DNA of 64,000 nucleotides from Nitratireductor aquimarinus (GCF_017255295.1 NZ_JAFKDE010000009.1:220659-284658); one strand, 5' to 3'. Counted from the stretch's first letter, positions 37,404-48,115 are shown. Numbers and translations: made by a program. The notes: generated by a model from the letters alone, not told the origin.

Positions 37404-39587
37404 TCAGGAAGCCCTATTTGCCCTGTCAGCCGCCTTGAGTTCAAGACGGCGCGCATGCAGAACCGGCTCGGTGTAGCCATTGGGCTGATCCCGTCCCTTG
37501 AACACAAGGTCGCAGGCAGCCTGGAAAGCGATGGAACCATCGAAATCCGAAGCCATCGGCCGATAGAGTGGATCGCCTTCATTTTGCCGGTCAACGACAG
37601 CCGCCATGCGCTTCATCGTTTCCATCACCTGCGCTTCGCTGGCGACACCATGGTGTAACCAGTTTGCCATGTGCTGTGCGGAAATCCGCAGCGTTGCGCG
37701 GTCTTCCATCAGGCCCACATCATTGATGTCCGGCACCTTGGAACAGCCGACGCCCTGATCGATCCAGCGCACCACATAGCCCAGAATGCCCTGCGCGTTG
37801 TTGTCGAGCTCCTTCTGGATTTCCTCCGGCGTCCAGTTGGGCCGCGTGGCGACCGGCACCGAAAGGATATCGGAAAGCGCTGCGCGCTTGCGGTTCTTCA
37901 ATTCGGCCTGCACCGCATGCACATCAACCGTGTGGTAATGCGTGGCGTGGAGCGTGGCTGCCGTTGGCGACGGCACCCAGGCGGTGTTCGCACCGGCCTT
38001 CGGATGGCCGATCTTCTGCACCAGCATTTCCGCCATCAGATCCGGCATGGCCCACATGCCCTTGCCGATCTGTGCGTGACCGGAAAGGCCGCATTCCAGA
38101 CCGATATCGACATTCCAGTTCTCATAGGCCGCGATCCAGGCCGCCTGCTTCATGTCGCCCTTGCGGATCATCGGGCCGGCTTCCATGGAGGTGTGGATCT
38201 CGTCGCCGGTGCGGTCGAGGAAGCCGGTGTTGATGAAGACCACCCGCTCGCGCGCGGCGCGGATGCACTCCTTCAGATTGATCGTGGTGCGGCGCTCCTC
38301 ATCCATGATGCCCATTTTCATGGTGTTCGGCGCCATGCCGAGCGCTTCCTCGGCGCGACCGAACAGTTCCACCGCGAAGGCCACTTCTTCAGGGCCGTGC
38401 ATCTTCGGCTTCACCACATACATGGAGCCCGCGCGGCTGTTCATGCGGCGACCGTCTGCGCCGACATCGTGCAGCGCGATGGCTGCGGTGAACAGCGCGT
38501 CCATAATGCCTTCCGGCACTTCATTGCCATCGGCGTCTAGGATGGCCGGGTTGGTCATCAGGTGACCGACATTGCGCACCAGCATCAGCGAACGGCCGGG
38601 CAGCGTGAGCGTGCCGCCATCGGGCGCGGTGTATTCGCGGTCGGGGTTCAGGCGGCGGGTGAAGGTCTTGTCGCCCTTCGTCACCTGCTCTTCGAGGTCG
38701 CCCTTCATCAGGCCGAGCCAGTTGCGGTAGACGACAATTTTGTCTTCCGCGTCCACGGCGGCGACGGAATCCTCGCAATCCTGGATCGTGGTCAGCGCCG
38801 ATTCCAGCACCACATCGGCAATGCCCGCCGCATCGGTCTTGCCGATCGGGTGCGTGCGGTCGATCACGACTTCCGCATGCATGCCATTGGTGGCGAGCAA
38901 AACGGCGGTCGGCTGATCGGCTTCGCCGCGATAACCGGTGAACTTCGCAGCGTCCTTCAGGCGCGCTTCACCACCCAGGGTTTTCGCCACGAGCTGACCG
39001 TCGACAACAGAAAGCCCGGTGACGTCCGTCCAGGAAGCACCATCGAGCGGCGCGCTGCCATCGAGGAAGGCGCGCGCCCAGGCGATGACCTTTTCGCCGC
39101 GCTTCGGATTGTAGCCCTTGCCCTTCTCCGCGCCATCATCGTCGGAGATGGCGTCCGTGCCGTAAAGCGCATCGTAGAGCGAGCCCCAGCGTGCATTGGC
39201 CGCGTTGAGCGCATAGCGCGCATTCATCACCGGCACGACGAGCTGCGGCCCGGCGACGGTGGCGATTTCCGGATCGACATTCTCCGTGGAGACCGAGAAG
39301 GCCTCGCCTTCCGGCAGCAGATAACCGATCTCGCGCAGGAACGCCTGATAGGCTTCCTGATCGGCGGGCGCGCCGTTTTCCCTGTACCAGGCGTCGATCT
39401 TTTCCTGCAGCGCGTCGCGCTTGGCCAGCAGCGCGCGGTTCTTCGGGGCGAGATCGTTCACGATCTCCGCCAGCGCTTTCCAGAACCTGTCGGGCTCGAT
39501 GCCCGTGCCGGGCAGTGCCTCTTTTACGGCGAAATCACGCAGCTCTTCCGCAACCTTCAACCCATGAAGCTCAACGCGATTTTCCAT
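37404..39587 (-). CDS. glcB: Malate synthase G
   Basis: A 727-residue, monomeric-type malate synthase (E. coli GlcB has 723) that condenses glyoxylate with acetyl-CoA to malate in the glyoxylate shunt. The TIM-barrel catalytic core has [20 protein letters not shown] and [17 protein letters not shown], and the [17 protein letters not shown] segment with the substrate-binding residues. The C-terminal plug domain has [27 protein letters not shown] precedes the ATG. Isocitrate lyase is not in the window. The gene is flanked by tsaB and divergent from the channel gene. Confidence 0.97.
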   Translation of the reverse strand: MENRVELHGLKVAEELRDFAVKEALPGTGIEPDRFWKALAEIVNDLAPKNRALLAKRDALQEKIDAWYRENGAPADQEAYQAFLREIGYLLPEGEAFSVSTENVDPEIATVAGPQLVVPVMNARYALNAANARWGSLYDALYGTDAISDDDGAEKGKGYNPKRGEKVIAWARAFLDGSAPLDGASWTDVTGLSVVDGQLVAKTLGGEARLKDAAKFTGYRGEADQPTAVLLATNGMHAEVVIDRTHPIGKTDAAGIADVVLESALTTIQDCEDSVAAVDAEDKIVVYRNWLGLMKGDLEEQVTKGDKTFTRRLNPDREYTAPDGGTLTLPGRSLMLVRNVGHLMTNPAILDADGNEVPEGIMDALFTAAIALHDVGADGRRMNSRAGSMYVVKPKMHGPEEVAFAVELFGRAEEALGMAPNTMKMGIMDEERRTTINLKECIRAARERVVFINTGFLDRTGDEIHTSMEAGPMIRKGDMKQAAWIAAYENWNVDIGLECGLSGHAQIGKGMWAMPDLMAEMLVQKIGHPKAGANTAWVPSPTAATLHATHYHTVDVHAVQAELKNRKRAALSDILSVPVATRPNWTPEEIQKELDNNAQGILGYVVRWIDQGVGCSKVPDINDVGLMEDRATLRISAQHMANWLHHGVASEAQVMETMKRMAAVVDRQNEGDPLYRPMASDFDGSIAFQAACDLVFKGRDQPNGYTEPVLHARRLELKAADRANRAS

Positions 39588-39782
39588 TTGGCAGACACTC
39601 CTCTTCCCGATGTCAGAAATGATGCACTGCTTTCACCACGCCAGCGTCACGCGGTCAATTCGCCGGATGGAGAAGAAGTTTCAACGTGAAGCAAGGTTGA
39701 GCCACTCTTTTGCCGAACGCCCGATCCGCCCGACACCGGAGGCGAGCATTCCGCAGCGAAGAAAAATGCTCTACTGTTGGCC

Positions 39783-41093
39783 ATGGCGTTCGTGGATATC
39801 CTGATCGAGATTGCGAACTGGGTGCGGACCGAGCTCATCAATCTCGCCAACCCCTGGACCTTCTACCAGCTCGCAATCATTGCGATCCTGTTCATTGTCG
39901 CGAAGCTCTCTTCGCAGGGACTGGAGAACCGGCTGGAGGCCCGCGCCCGGCGCATCAAGGGGCATCAGGGGCTTCTGCGCGTGATCATCGCGCTGATGCG
40001 GCGCACGGACTGGATTCTCTTCGTCATACTGCTTTTCATCGTGCTGACCGTGCTGCGCGCCAGCACCTGGCCAAGCCGCACCGTTCTGATCTCGCTGACG
40101 CTGTCGCTGTCGCTTGCCTGGCTGTTCACCTCGGTCGTCTCGCGCATCATCCGCAACCGCCTGCTTGCCCGGACCATCGGCTGGATCGCCTGGACCTACG
40201 CGGCCATCGTCATTCTGGGCGTCAATGACGAGGCCGCCGCCTTTCTCGACACGCTGGCCCTGCCGCTCGGCAAGACGCGACTGAGCGCGCTGGTGCTATT
40301 GAAGGCGGCGGTGCTTCTCACCGCCACCGTCTGGCTCGCCATCGTCATCGGCAATTACTTTGATGAGCGCGTCCAGCGCTCCGACGAACTCACGCCGTCG
40401 ATCCGCGTCCTGCTCGGCAAGCTGGTCAAGATCGGGCTGGTGATCGCCGCCGGCGGCATCGCCCTTTCCTCCGTCGGCGTGGACCTGACGGCGCTCACCG
40501 TGTTTTCCGGCGCCATTGGCGTGGGCCTCGGCTTCGGTCTGCAAAAGGTCGTCTCCAACTTCATTTCGGGCATCATCATCCTGCTCGACAAATCCATCAA
40601 GCCGGGCGACACGATCACGCTCGGCGACACATTCGGCTGGATCCGCGAACTGAGGGCGCGTTTCGTCTCCGTCATCACCCGCGACGGGCGCGAATATCTG
40701 ATCCCCAATGAGGACTTCATCACGCAGCAGGTCATCAACTGGTCGTTCAGCGACGAGATGGTGCGCCTCGACGTGCCGTTCGGCGTTTCCTACGAGGCCG
40801 ATCCGCATCAGGTCTCCGCGCTTGCCATCGAGGCGGCGATCAGCGTGGGGCGCGTGGATGCCGACCGCCGGCCCGTCTGCTGGCTCACCGGTTTTGGCGA
40901 TTCCTCACTCGACTTCGTTCTGCGGTTCTGGATCCGCGACCCGCAGCAGGGCCTGACCAATGTGCGCGGCAAGGTGCTGCTCGCGCTGTGGGACACGCTG
41001 AAGGAAAACGGCATCGAAATCCCCTATCCGCACCGCGAGGTGATCATGAAGCAGCCCCCGGCAGGCCAGGCGAGACCCGCCACCGGGGACTGA
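39783..41093 (+). CDS. MscS-family small-conductance mechanosensitive channel
   Basis: A 436-residue membrane protein with about five to six predicted transmembrane segments (the first near 25-42, others at about 75-95, 100-118, 125-145 and 180-200). The MscS pore/beta-domain signature follows: FSGAIGVGLGFGLQKVVSNF, then IILLDKSIKPGDTITLGD. These channels open under membrane tension to release solutes after osmotic downshift. The ATG at 39783 is chosen; the TTG six bases upstream is in frame, and neither has a strong binding site. A strong terminator follows the stop. Confidence 0.88.
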   Translation: MAFVDILIEIANWVRTELINLANPWTFYQLAIIAILFIVAKLSSQGLENRLEARARRIKGHQGLLRVIIALMRRTDWILFVILLFIVLTVLRASTWPSRTVLISLTLSLSLAWLFTSVVSRIIRNRLLARTIGWIAWTYAAIVILGVNDEAAAFLDTLALPLGKTRLSALVLLKAAVLLTATVWLAIVIGNYFDERVQRSDELTPSIRVLLGKLVKIGLVIAAGGIALSSVGVDLTALTVFSGAIGVGLGFGLQKVVSNFISGIIILLDKSIKPGDTITLGDTFGWIRELRARFVSVITRDGREYLIPNEDFITQQVINWSFSDEMVRLDVPFGVSYEADPHQVSALAIEAAISVGRVDADRRPVCWLTGFGDSSLDFVLRFWIRDPQQGLTNVRGKVLLALWDTLKENGIEIPYPHREVIMKQPPAGQARPATGD

Positions 41094-41105
41094 GCCTGAA
41101 AAGCA

Positions 41106-41130
41106 AAACGCCGGCGCGGGGCCGGCGTTT
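41106..41130. terminator. Bidirectional terminator between the MscS gene and cydX
   Basis: AAACGCCGGC (41106-41115) pairs with GCCGGCGTTT (41121-41130) over 10 bp with a 5-base loop. On the minus strand it is followed by TTTTGCTTTT, a good tail for the cyd operon; on the plus strand the tail is short. It lies between convergent genes. Confidence 0.85.
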
Positions 41131-41163
41131 CGATGTTCATCCGTGATGCAAAGGGCGCGAAGA

Positions 41164-41280
41164 TTACTCTCCGGCTTCCTTCTTCTTCGCTGCATCGTCC
41201 ATCAGCTCGTACCACATCGCGTTCAGCACGGCGAAAGCCGCAGCGAGGGGAAGTCCGAGCAACCATGCGAAATACCACAT
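41164..41280 (-). CDS. cydX: Cytochrome bd oxidase small subunit CydX
   Basis: A 38-residue single-pass membrane peptide, MWYFAWLLGLPLAAAFAVLN then AMWYELMDDAAKKKEAGE. The N-terminal WYFAW-G motif, the one transmembrane helix and the charged tail match CydX, which stabilises the heme centres of cytochrome bd-I. GGAGATCAGGAC precedes the ATG at 41280. It lies 34 bases after the cydB stop and is the last gene before a strong terminator. A frame that is open further upstream within cydB is discounted. Confidence 0.95.
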   Translation of the reverse strand: MWYFAWLLGLPLAAAFAVLNAMWYELMDDAAKKKEAGE

Positions 41281-41314
41281 GTCCTGATCTCCTTGTCTTT
41301 GTCGCGCGGCCCGC

Positions 41315-42472
41315 TCAGTAAGCGTGGCCCTTGCCTTCGCGAATTTCCTCTTCGTCGACCTTGCCCCACAGCACCTTGTAGACCCAGCTCGTATAGGCAA
41401 CGATCAGCGGCACGAAGATGCCCGTCACCACCAGCATGATGAACAGGGTGAGGTGGCTGGACGAGGCGTCCCACACCGTCAGGCTCGCACCCGGTGCGAT
41501 GGAGGACGGCAGGATGAAGGGAAACATCGACACGCCAACGGTGGAGATGATGCCCAGCACCGACAGCGCACTGGAAAGAAGCGTCGTCACCTCGCGCCGT
41601 GCGCGGAACAGGATCAGGGCGAGCGCTGCGCCGAGAAAGCCGAACGCGGGCGCGGCCATCATCCATGGATGCGCGGCATAATTGGCAAACCATGCGCCGC
41701 CTGCCTGCTCCACCGTTTTGGCGAGCGGGTTGGACGGACCGTCCGTGACGATGGCGCTGGTGATGCGGTATCCGTCGATGCCGGCCCACAGCCACAGCCC
41801 GCCGAGCGCGAACAGAACGATGGTCGCGACCGCAGCGATGCTGCCGAAGGCGCGGGCGCGTTCGGCAATCGGACCAGACGTCTTGACCATCAGCCAGGAC
41901 GCGCCATGCATGACCAGCATCGAAACCGACAGAAGGCCGCAAAGAAGCGCAAACGGGTTGAGCAGCTCGAACAGCGTCGTGCCCTCATAGAAAATGCGCA
42001 GATCGTTTTCGAGCCGGAACGGCACGCCCTGCAGGACATTGCCCACGGCCACACCGAAGATCAGCGACGGCACGAAACCGCCGATGAACAGCGCCCAGTC
42101 CCAGGTCGCCCGCCAGGTCGGGTTTTCGCGCTTGGACCGGTACTTGAAGGCGACCGGACGCAGGATGAGCGCGAACAGGATGGCGAACATGGCGAGATAG
42201 AAGCCCGAGAAGGACACCGCATAGAGCGGCGGCCAGGCGGCGAAGATCGCGCCGCCGCCCAGGATCAGCCAGACCTGGTTGCCTTCCCAGACCGGGCCGA
42301 CCGCATTGATGACAACACGGCGCTCCGTGTCCGTCTTGGCGACGAAGGGCAGAAGCGCCCCCGTTCCCAGGTCGAAACCATCAGTGACGGCGAAGCCGAT
42401 CAGCAGCACGCCGAGCAGCAGCCACCAGATCACGCGCAGGGTTTCATAGTCGATAAGCGTGTGAAGGATCAT
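41315..42472 (-). CDS. cydB: Cytochrome bd ubiquinol oxidase subunit II
   Basis: A 385-residue membrane subunit with about eight transmembrane segments, close to the E. coli CydB length of 379. The N-terminus LIDYETLRVIWWLLLGVLLI and the following VTDGFDLGTGALLPF are diagnostic, as is GPVWEGNQVWLILGGGAIFA. It forms the heterodimer with CydA and binds no catalytic heme itself. It starts five bases after the cydA stop on the same strand. Confidence 0.97.
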   Translation of the reverse strand: MILHTLIDYETLRVIWWLLLGVLLIGFAVTDGFDLGTGALLPFVAKTDTERRVVINAVGPVWEGNQVWLILGGGAIFAAWPPLYAVSFSGFYLAMFAILFALILRPVAFKYRSKRENPTWRATWDWALFIGGFVPSLIFGVAVGNVLQGVPFRLENDLRIFYEGTTLFELLNPFALLCGLLSVSMLVMHGASWLMVKTSGPIAERARAFGSIAAVATIVLFALGGLWLWAGIDGYRITSAIVTDGPSNPLAKTVEQAGGAWFANYAAHPWMMAAPAFGFLGAALALILFRARREVTTLLSSALSVLGIISTVGVSMFPFILPSSIAPGASLTVWDASSSHLTLFIMLVVTGIFVPLIVAYTSWVYKVLWGKVDEEEIREGKGHAY

Positions 42473-42477
42473 GATCT

Positions 42478-44055
42478 TTACTCCGCCGGAACGAAGGCGC
42501 GGGGACCGAACGCGGCCTCCGGCTCATCATCGGGTTCGGGGCCCTTCCGGATGGCGCGCAGCATGAGCGTCATCTCGACAATGAAGAGCACGGTGTAGAT
42601 TGCCGAGAAGCCGATGATCGTCATCAGCACCGTCGAAGCGCCAAGGTTCGACACGGCGGCGGCGGTGGGCAGGATGCCCTCGATGATCCACGGCTGACGG
42701 CCAAACTCCGCGACGATCCAGCCGCATTCGGCAGCGATCCACGGCAGCGGGATCGCGATCACCGCAAGGCGCAGCAGGAACGGATAGCGATCCAGCCTGT
42801 GACGTGCGGACAGGTAGAAGAACACGCCCATCAGCGCGATGAAGGAGAAGCCGAGCCCGACCATGATGCGGAAGGTCCAGAACAGCGTCGGCACGTTTGG
42901 AACCGTGTCGTTCGCCGCCTGTGCGATCTGTGCATCCGTGGCCTCGCGCGGATCGTCCACATAGGGCTTCAGGAGCAGCGCGTAGCCGAGGTTCCCGCCA
43001 TTCTCCTCAAACGCCTCGCGGGCTTCATCCGGGATGGCGGCCGTGCTGCCTGCAGCGCGAATGTCCTGCAGCGCGTCATAGGCGATGATGCCCTGTCTGA
43101 TGCGCTCCTCGGCATGCTCCACCAGTTCCACGATGCCGGGGATCTCGGTGGTGAGCGAGCGTGTCGCGATGATGCCCATCACCCATGGAATGTGAACGGC
43201 GTAATGCGTCTTGCGGGCCTCCTGATCGGGGAAGCCGAAAGCGGTGAAGGATGCCGGTGCGGGCTCCGTCTCCCACATGGCCTCAATGGCCGCGAGCTTC
43301 ATCTTCTGATGCTCGCCTTCGAGATAGCCGCTCTCATCGCCCAGAACCACGACCGACAGCGCGGAGGCGAGACCGAACGAGGCCGCAACCGTCATCGAGC
43401 GCTTGGCCAGATCCCTGTGCCGGTCCTTGAGCAGGTACCAGGCGGACACGCCGAGCACAAAAACGGAAGCCGTGACATAGCCGGCGGAGACCGTGTGAAC
43501 GAATTTCGCCTGCGCCACCGGGTTGGTGAGCACCGCGAAGAAGTCGGTTACTTCCATGCGCATGGTCTGCGGGTTGAAGGCAGAGCCGACCGGGTTCTGC
43601 ATCCAGCCATTGGCGATGAGGATCCACAGCGCCGAGAAGTTTGAGCCGATGGCCACCGCCCAGGTGGCGGCCAGATGTCCTAGCCTTGAAAGCTTGTCCC
43701 AACCGAAGAAGAACAACCCGACAAAGGTCGCTTCCAGGAAGAAAGCCATCAGGCCCTCAATGGCAAGCGGCGCGCCGAAGATGTCGCCCACATAGTGGCT
43801 GTAATAGCTCCAGTTCATGCCGAACTGGAATTCCATCACGATACCGGTGGCGACGCCCAGCACGAAGTTGATACCGAAAAGCGTGCCCCAGAACTTTGTC
43901 ATCTGCCGCCAGATGGTGCGGCCGGTCATCACGTAGACAGTCTCCATGATGGCGATCAGCACCGACAGCCCAAGCGTCAGCGGGACGAACAGAAAGTGAT
44001 AGAGCGCGGTAATCGCAAACTGCAACCGCGAGAGATCAACGATGTTCAGTTCCAT
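42478..44055 (-). CDS. cydA: Cytochrome bd ubiquinol oxidase subunit I
   Basis: A 525-residue subunit carrying hemes b558, b595 and d and the quinol site; it reduces oxygen to water with quinol as donor at very low oxygen. H20 in LQFAITALYHFLFVPLTLGL is the heme b595-side ligand region, and TLFGINFVLGVATGIVMEFQ and EFGRQPWIIEGILPT are conserved. The length is like that of E. coli CydA (522), which argues for the long Q-loop class rather than the cyanide-insensitive short class. It follows cydC by 45 bases. Confidence 0.97.
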   Translation of the reverse strand: MELNIVDLSRLQFAITALYHFLFVPLTLGLSVLIAIMETVYVMTGRTIWRQMTKFWGTLFGINFVLGVATGIVMEFQFGMNWSYYSHYVGDIFGAPLAIEGLMAFFLEATFVGLFFFGWDKLSRLGHLAATWAVAIGSNFSALWILIANGWMQNPVGSAFNPQTMRMEVTDFFAVLTNPVAQAKFVHTVSAGYVTASVFVLGVSAWYLLKDRHRDLAKRSMTVAASFGLASALSVVVLGDESGYLEGEHQKMKLAAIEAMWETEPAPASFTAFGFPDQEARKTHYAVHIPWVMGIIATRSLTTEIPGIVELVEHAEERIRQGIIAYDALQDIRAAGSTAAIPDEAREAFEENGGNLGYALLLKPYVDDPREATDAQIAQAANDTVPNVPTLFWTFRIMVGLGFSFIALMGVFFYLSARHRLDRYPFLLRLAVIAIPLPWIAAECGWIVAEFGRQPWIIEGILPTAAAVSNLGASTVLMTIIGFSAIYTVLFIVEMTLMLRAIRKGPEPDDEPEAAFGPRAFVPAE

Positions 44056-44100
44056 TGTTTCATCCGGCTTTCCGGCTCCTTTGGTCTTCGGGGGAAGCGC

Positions 44101-45792
44101 TCAATCCGGTCTCAGACCGTCGAGCAGACTTTCATAGTCGGCCGTGCCACGCCGCACATCGGCAACGATCCGGCCATTGTTCATGTGAAGGATGCGATCC
44201 GCCCCTTCTGCTTCGCGTCGTATATGCGTCGATACCATCAGGGTCTTGCCCGAGGCATAATTGGCGACCCGCGCGATCACGTCGTTTGCTGTCTCACGAT
44301 CAAGCCCTTCTGTCGGCTCATCAAGGAGCCAGACCGGCGCATCGCGCAGCACCAGCCGCGCCATGGCAAGCCGGCGCGCCTGACCGGAAGAGAAGCCCGC
44401 ACCGCCTTCACCAAGCCACGTGTCGAGCCCGGCAGGAAGCGTCGCGAAATGGCGTGAAAGACCCGCAGCCCCCAGCACCGCCAGCATGGCGTCGTCATCC
44501 GCAGCCGGATTGGCGAGCGCGAGATTGCCGCGCAGCGTGTCGTGAAAGAGTTCCGTGCGCTGGGTGAACAGCGTGGCCGGCAGGCTGGCCACATCGCCCT
44601 GATCGGCTGCCAGCTCGCCGGCGATCACCGAAAGAAGGGAGGACTTGCCTGCCCCGCTCTGCCCCACCAGCGCGATGCGCTCGCCACGTTCGATGCGCAG
44701 CGATACATCCGCAAGCGCAACCTCCGCAGCGCCCGGATGGCGTGCGGTCACGCCTTCCAGACGAATGGCAATGCCGGCATCCTGCGGGATTTTATTTGCC
44801 GGCGCACTTTCTTCGCCATTGAGGCGCGGGCCGACACGGCGCACGGCCATCAACGTTCGGCCAAGTTCCACTGCGCCACGCCGCAGGGCCGCGAAGGGCT
44901 CGGTTGCCGTCAGCGCGACCAGAAGCGCCAGCGCTGCGACCGGCGCGCCGATCTGGCCGGCCTCGGCCAGCGTCGCGACGACGAGAAGGACTGCCGCCAG
45001 CAAGACGGCCCCGGCCACGCCGAGCGCGACACTGACGCCGGTTTCCGTGCGGTTCATGCCGTCGTCGGCATCGGCAAGCCGTGCATCCGCTTCGGCAATG
45101 GACATGCTCTGGGCGTCGAGGCGGCCTGCCATGACAAGCTCGCCCTGACCGCGCACGAGATCAATGCTGCGCGCGCGCAGAACCTCGAGCGCATGGGCCC
45201 GCCGGCGCGCCGGGCGTTCCGCATGACGCGCGGCAAAAGCCGGCACACCAAGCCCGACCGCCAGAAGGAACAGCGCCACGCCGAGGCCGAGGCGAACATC
45301 GATGAAGCCGAGCGCAAGCCCCGCGACAAGCGCAGCGCCGGCGGCGGAAAACAGCGGCACCATCACCCTAAGATAGAGCGAGTCCAGTGCGTCGATATCG
45401 ATGGTCAGCCGGAACAGCAGACGCGCGGGACGCGCCATCATGGCGCGGGCGGCACCCGCAACGGCCCAGCCGCGAAACAGTCTCTCGCGCAGTTCGGCAA
45501 GCACTTCCAGCGTCGCGTCATGGGTGACGATCCGCTCGCCATAACGCGATGCGGTGCGTGCGAGTGCGAGAAAGCGAATGCCGGCGGAGGGCGCGAAAAC
45601 GTCAAAGGCGAGCGCCGTCGCCACGGAAAGCCCGGCAATGGCTGTGGCGGCGATGAACCAGCCCGACAGGCCGAGAAGCGCGATGCCGCACAGAACCGTG
45701 GCGAGCGACAGCAGCGCGCCGGCGAGAAGCTTGTTGCGGTTGCCCGCCCAGAAAAGCGCGGCCACCGCGCGAAGATTGCGGCTGCGGATCAT
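44101..45792 (-). CDS. cydC: ABC transporter CydC (heme/thiol export for cytochrome bd assembly)
   Basis: A 563-residue half-transporter with a six-helix membrane domain (about 1-310) and an ATPase domain (Walker A VGQSGAGKSSLLSVI; signature FSSGQARRLAMARL; Walker B VWLLDEPTEGLD). CydDC heterodimers are required for cytochrome bd assembly, through export of cysteine/glutathione or handling of heme. Its start overlaps the cydD stop by four bases (ATGA), so the two are translated together. Confidence 0.94.
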   Translation of the reverse strand: MIRSRNLRAVAALFWAGNRNKLLAGALLSLATVLCGIALLGLSGWFIAATAIAGLSVATALAFDVFAPSAGIRFLALARTASRYGERIVTHDATLEVLAELRERLFRGWAVAGAARAMMARPARLLFRLTIDIDALDSLYLRVMVPLFSAAGAALVAGLALGFIDVRLGLGVALFLLAVGLGVPAFAARHAERPARRRAHALEVLRARSIDLVRGQGELVMAGRLDAQSMSIAEADARLADADDGMNRTETGVSVALGVAGAVLLAAVLLVVATLAEAGQIGAPVAALALLVALTATEPFAALRRGAVELGRTLMAVRRVGPRLNGEESAPANKIPQDAGIAIRLEGVTARHPGAAEVALADVSLRIERGERIALVGQSGAGKSSLLSVIAGELAADQGDVASLPATLFTQRTELFHDTLRGNLALANPAADDDAMLAVLGAAGLSRHFATLPAGLDTWLGEGGAGFSSGQARRLAMARLVLRDAPVWLLDEPTEGLDRETANDVIARVANYASGKTLMVSTHIRREAEGADRILHMNNGRIVADVRRGTADYESLLDGLRPD

Positions 45793-47546
45793 AACGCGCC
45801 TCCGGCAGTCTGCGGCGTCTGCAGCGTGATCACGCGATCCATGCGGCTCGCCAGCACCGGATCGTGCGTGGCGACCACCAGCGTCTTGCCCGCGCTGATG
45901 CGCAGAAGGCTGCCGGCAATCTCCTGCGCCGTTTCCCGGTCGAGATGCGCTGTCGGTTCGTCGGCGAGCACGAGGCCGGTCTCGGGCGTTGCCGACGCGC
46001 GCGCCAGCGCGAGCCGCAGCGCTTCACCGCCCGACAGGCCGAAACCGCCTTCGCCGATCATGGCCGGACCACGCGCAGCGGCAAGCCGCGACAGGCTGAC
46101 CGCCTCAAGCGCATGGGAAACCTGCTTCGGTCCCACGCCTTCGCGGCCCAGTCCGACATTGCTGGAGATCGTGCCGGGGAAAATGTGCGGATCCTGCCCG
46201 ATCCAGGCGATTGCCCTACGCAGATCTGCCGCACCGGCATCGTCCAGTGTGCGTCCATCAATGCGGATCGTCCCGCCATCTGGCGCAACCAGGCCCGCAA
46301 TAAGGGCGAGGAGCGTCGACTTGCCCTCGCCGCTTGGAGCCATCAGCGCGACCCGTTCGCCGGGCTGGATATGGAGATCGAAACCGGAGAAGACCGGCGC
46401 GCCTTCAGCCGTGTGACTGAAGCGCAGATCCTCGACCGAAAGCGAGAGCGCACCCGACTGCCCCTCCCGCAAAGATGTCGGCGTGGCGGACGCGCCCACC
46501 AGATGCCGGCCCGACTGCGCCAGTTTTTCCAGCGCCTCGAACGCGGCCTGCCCGGACGCCCGGTCATGCCAGACAGCGGAGAGATCGCGCAGCGGCTCGA
46601 AGAAGGACGGGGCCAGAAGCAGGATGAAGAGCCCTTCGGCCAGGGTCAGCTTGCCGCCCCATGCGCCGAATTTCAGTTCGCCCAGCAGGTGGAACCCCAC
46701 ATAGACGGCGACCATTGCCACACCGAGCGCGGCAAAGAGTTCCAGCACCGCAGACGACAGGAAGGCAATGCGCAGCACCGCCATGGTGCGGCGGCGCAGA
46801 TCTTCAGCGCTGGCGCGCAGCCGGTTGGCGGTGCGGTCCACGGCGTCGAAACTGCGGATGGTGGTCAGGCCGCGCAGCCGGTCCATCAGGAACGCGTTCA
46901 TGCTGCCCATCTCGGCAAGCTGTTCCTCGCTCGCCTGCTTGGCGCGCCAGCCGACCAGCGCCATGAAGATGGGAATAAGCGGAGCGGCGAGCAAAAGCAC
47001 CAGCCCGGCGACCCAGGAGTAAACGAACACGCAGGCGAGAATGGCAAGCGGCACGATTGCCGCCTTCTGACGCGCCGGGCGAAAACGCGCCACATAGGGA
47101 ACGATGGCTTCCGCCTGCTCCGCAAGCGTGCTGGCGGCCAGGCCCGACGAGGGCCGCGTCGTATCGAGCGGCGAGGTTTCGCAAAGCGCCGCCACCGCCT
47201 GAACGCGCAATGCGCTCAGCTGGCTGCGCGCCTGCCGGAAGGCCAGACGACTGCCAGCGCCATCGGCCACCGACCGGGCCACACCGAGAACAAGAATGCC
47301 AAGGGCGGGAAGCCATGCCGCCGATGCGCCCTCACCCGCCGCAATGCCGCCAACCGCCATGGCCAGAAGCGCCGCCTGCGGGAGCCACAGGAGAGAAGCC
47401 GTCACCTGCAAAAGAACCGCCGCGCGGCTGACACCCTTTTCTGCCTGCGCGGCGTCGCCTTGCCGTCCTGCCGGATGCGCGCGCGAAACCGCGCGACCGG
47501 CTGCGGGCGCGGAGCGCTCTTCAAGGGCCGCGTCAACACTCGTCAT
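45789..47546 (-). CDS. cydD: ABC transporter CydD
   Basis: A 585-residue half-transporter with a membrane domain (about 45-330) containing the conserved stretch FRPARQKAAIVPLAILACVF. The ATPase domain has Walker A MAPSGEGKSTLLALIAG, the signature GLSGGEALRLALARA and Walker B GLVLADEPTAHLD. It pairs with CydC. Its ATG overlaps the upstream regulator stop by four bases, tying the regulator to the operon. Confidence 0.94.
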   Translation of the reverse strand: MTSVDAALEERSAPAAGRAVSRAHPAGRQGDAAQAEKGVSRAAVLLQVTASLLWLPQAALLAMAVGGIAAGEGASAAWLPALGILVLGVARSVADGAGSRLAFRQARSQLSALRVQAVAALCETSPLDTTRPSSGLAASTLAEQAEAIVPYVARFRPARQKAAIVPLAILACVFVYSWVAGLVLLLAAPLIPIFMALVGWRAKQASEEQLAEMGSMNAFLMDRLRGLTTIRSFDAVDRTANRLRASAEDLRRRTMAVLRIAFLSSAVLELFAALGVAMVAVYVGFHLLGELKFGAWGGKLTLAEGLFILLLAPSFFEPLRDLSAVWHDRASGQAAFEALEKLAQSGRHLVGASATPTSLREGQSGALSLSVEDLRFSHTAEGAPVFSGFDLHIQPGERVALMAPSGEGKSTLLALIAGLVAPDGGTIRIDGRTLDDAGAADLRRAIAWIGQDPHIFPGTISSNVGLGREGVGPKQVSHALEAVSLSRLAAARGPAMIGEGGFGLSGGEALRLALARASATPETGLVLADEPTAHLDRETAQEIAGSLLRISAGKTLVVATHDPVLASRMDRVITLQTPQTAGGAL

Positions 47547-48115
47547 GACGTCTTCGATCCCTTGCGCTTGCGGCCGAGCGAAACGATCCGGTCCTTGGTG
47601 TCGATCAGTTTCGTCACCTTGGAGCCGAGGTTCAGCAATGTTGCAAGCTGCTCCGTCTCGAGATGCTTCACATCGTCATACCATTTCGTCAGTTGCTCGA
47701 TCAGCGTCTGCATTTCCGCCAGCTTGGCCTGTGCATGGCGCTCTTCCTCGCTGCCCGGCGACTGCATCAGAAGCTCGCGCAGCACCGAAAGCGTGGGATC
47801 GACTTCGCGCTTCTTGCGCTCCTCGGCGAGTGTGCGCAGAATCTGCCAGACATCGTCCGGCGTCGTGAAGTAATCGCGCCGGTCTCCTGGAATATGTTTC
47901 AGAAGAACGAGATTCCAAGCCTGAAGCTCGCGCAGGCTCATCGAGACATTCGAGCGCGAAATGGAAAGCGCGTCGACAATGTCATCCGCGCAGAGCGGCT
48001 TCGATGAAGCATAGAGCAGTGCATAGATCTGCCCGACCGTGCGGTTGATGCCCCAGCGGCTGCCCATTTCTCCAAAATGCAGCACGAAGGACTGCAAAAG
48101 TGGTGGGAGGTTCAT
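47543..48115 (-). CDS. GbsR/MarR-like transcriptional regulator of the cyd operon
   Basis: A 190-residue winged-helix protein of the GbsR type: FGEMGSRWGINRTVGQIYAL, then CADDIVDALSISRSNVSMSL and the wing VLLKHIPGDRRDYFTTPDDV. The C-terminal half is helical. The ATG at 48115 has AGGTG eight bases before it; an in-frame ATG at 48133 lacks a binding site. A perfect 7-bp dyad lies 20 bases upstream (48136-48155), which suggests that it regulates its own operon. The four-base overlap with cydD and the constant company of cydDCABX make control of cytochrome bd likely. The signal is not known; in other GbsR proteins it is a small ligand such as choline, but that need not apply here. Confidence 0.85.
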   Translation of the reverse strand: MNLPPLLQSFVLHFGEMGSRWGINRTVGQIYALLYASSKPLCADDIVDALSISRSNVSMSLRELQAWNLVLLKHIPGDRRDYFTTPDDVWQILRTLAEERKKREVDPTLSVLRELLMQSPGSEEERHAQAKLAEMQTLIEQLTKWYDDVKHLETEQLATLLNLGSKVTKLIDTKDRIVSLGRKRKGSKTS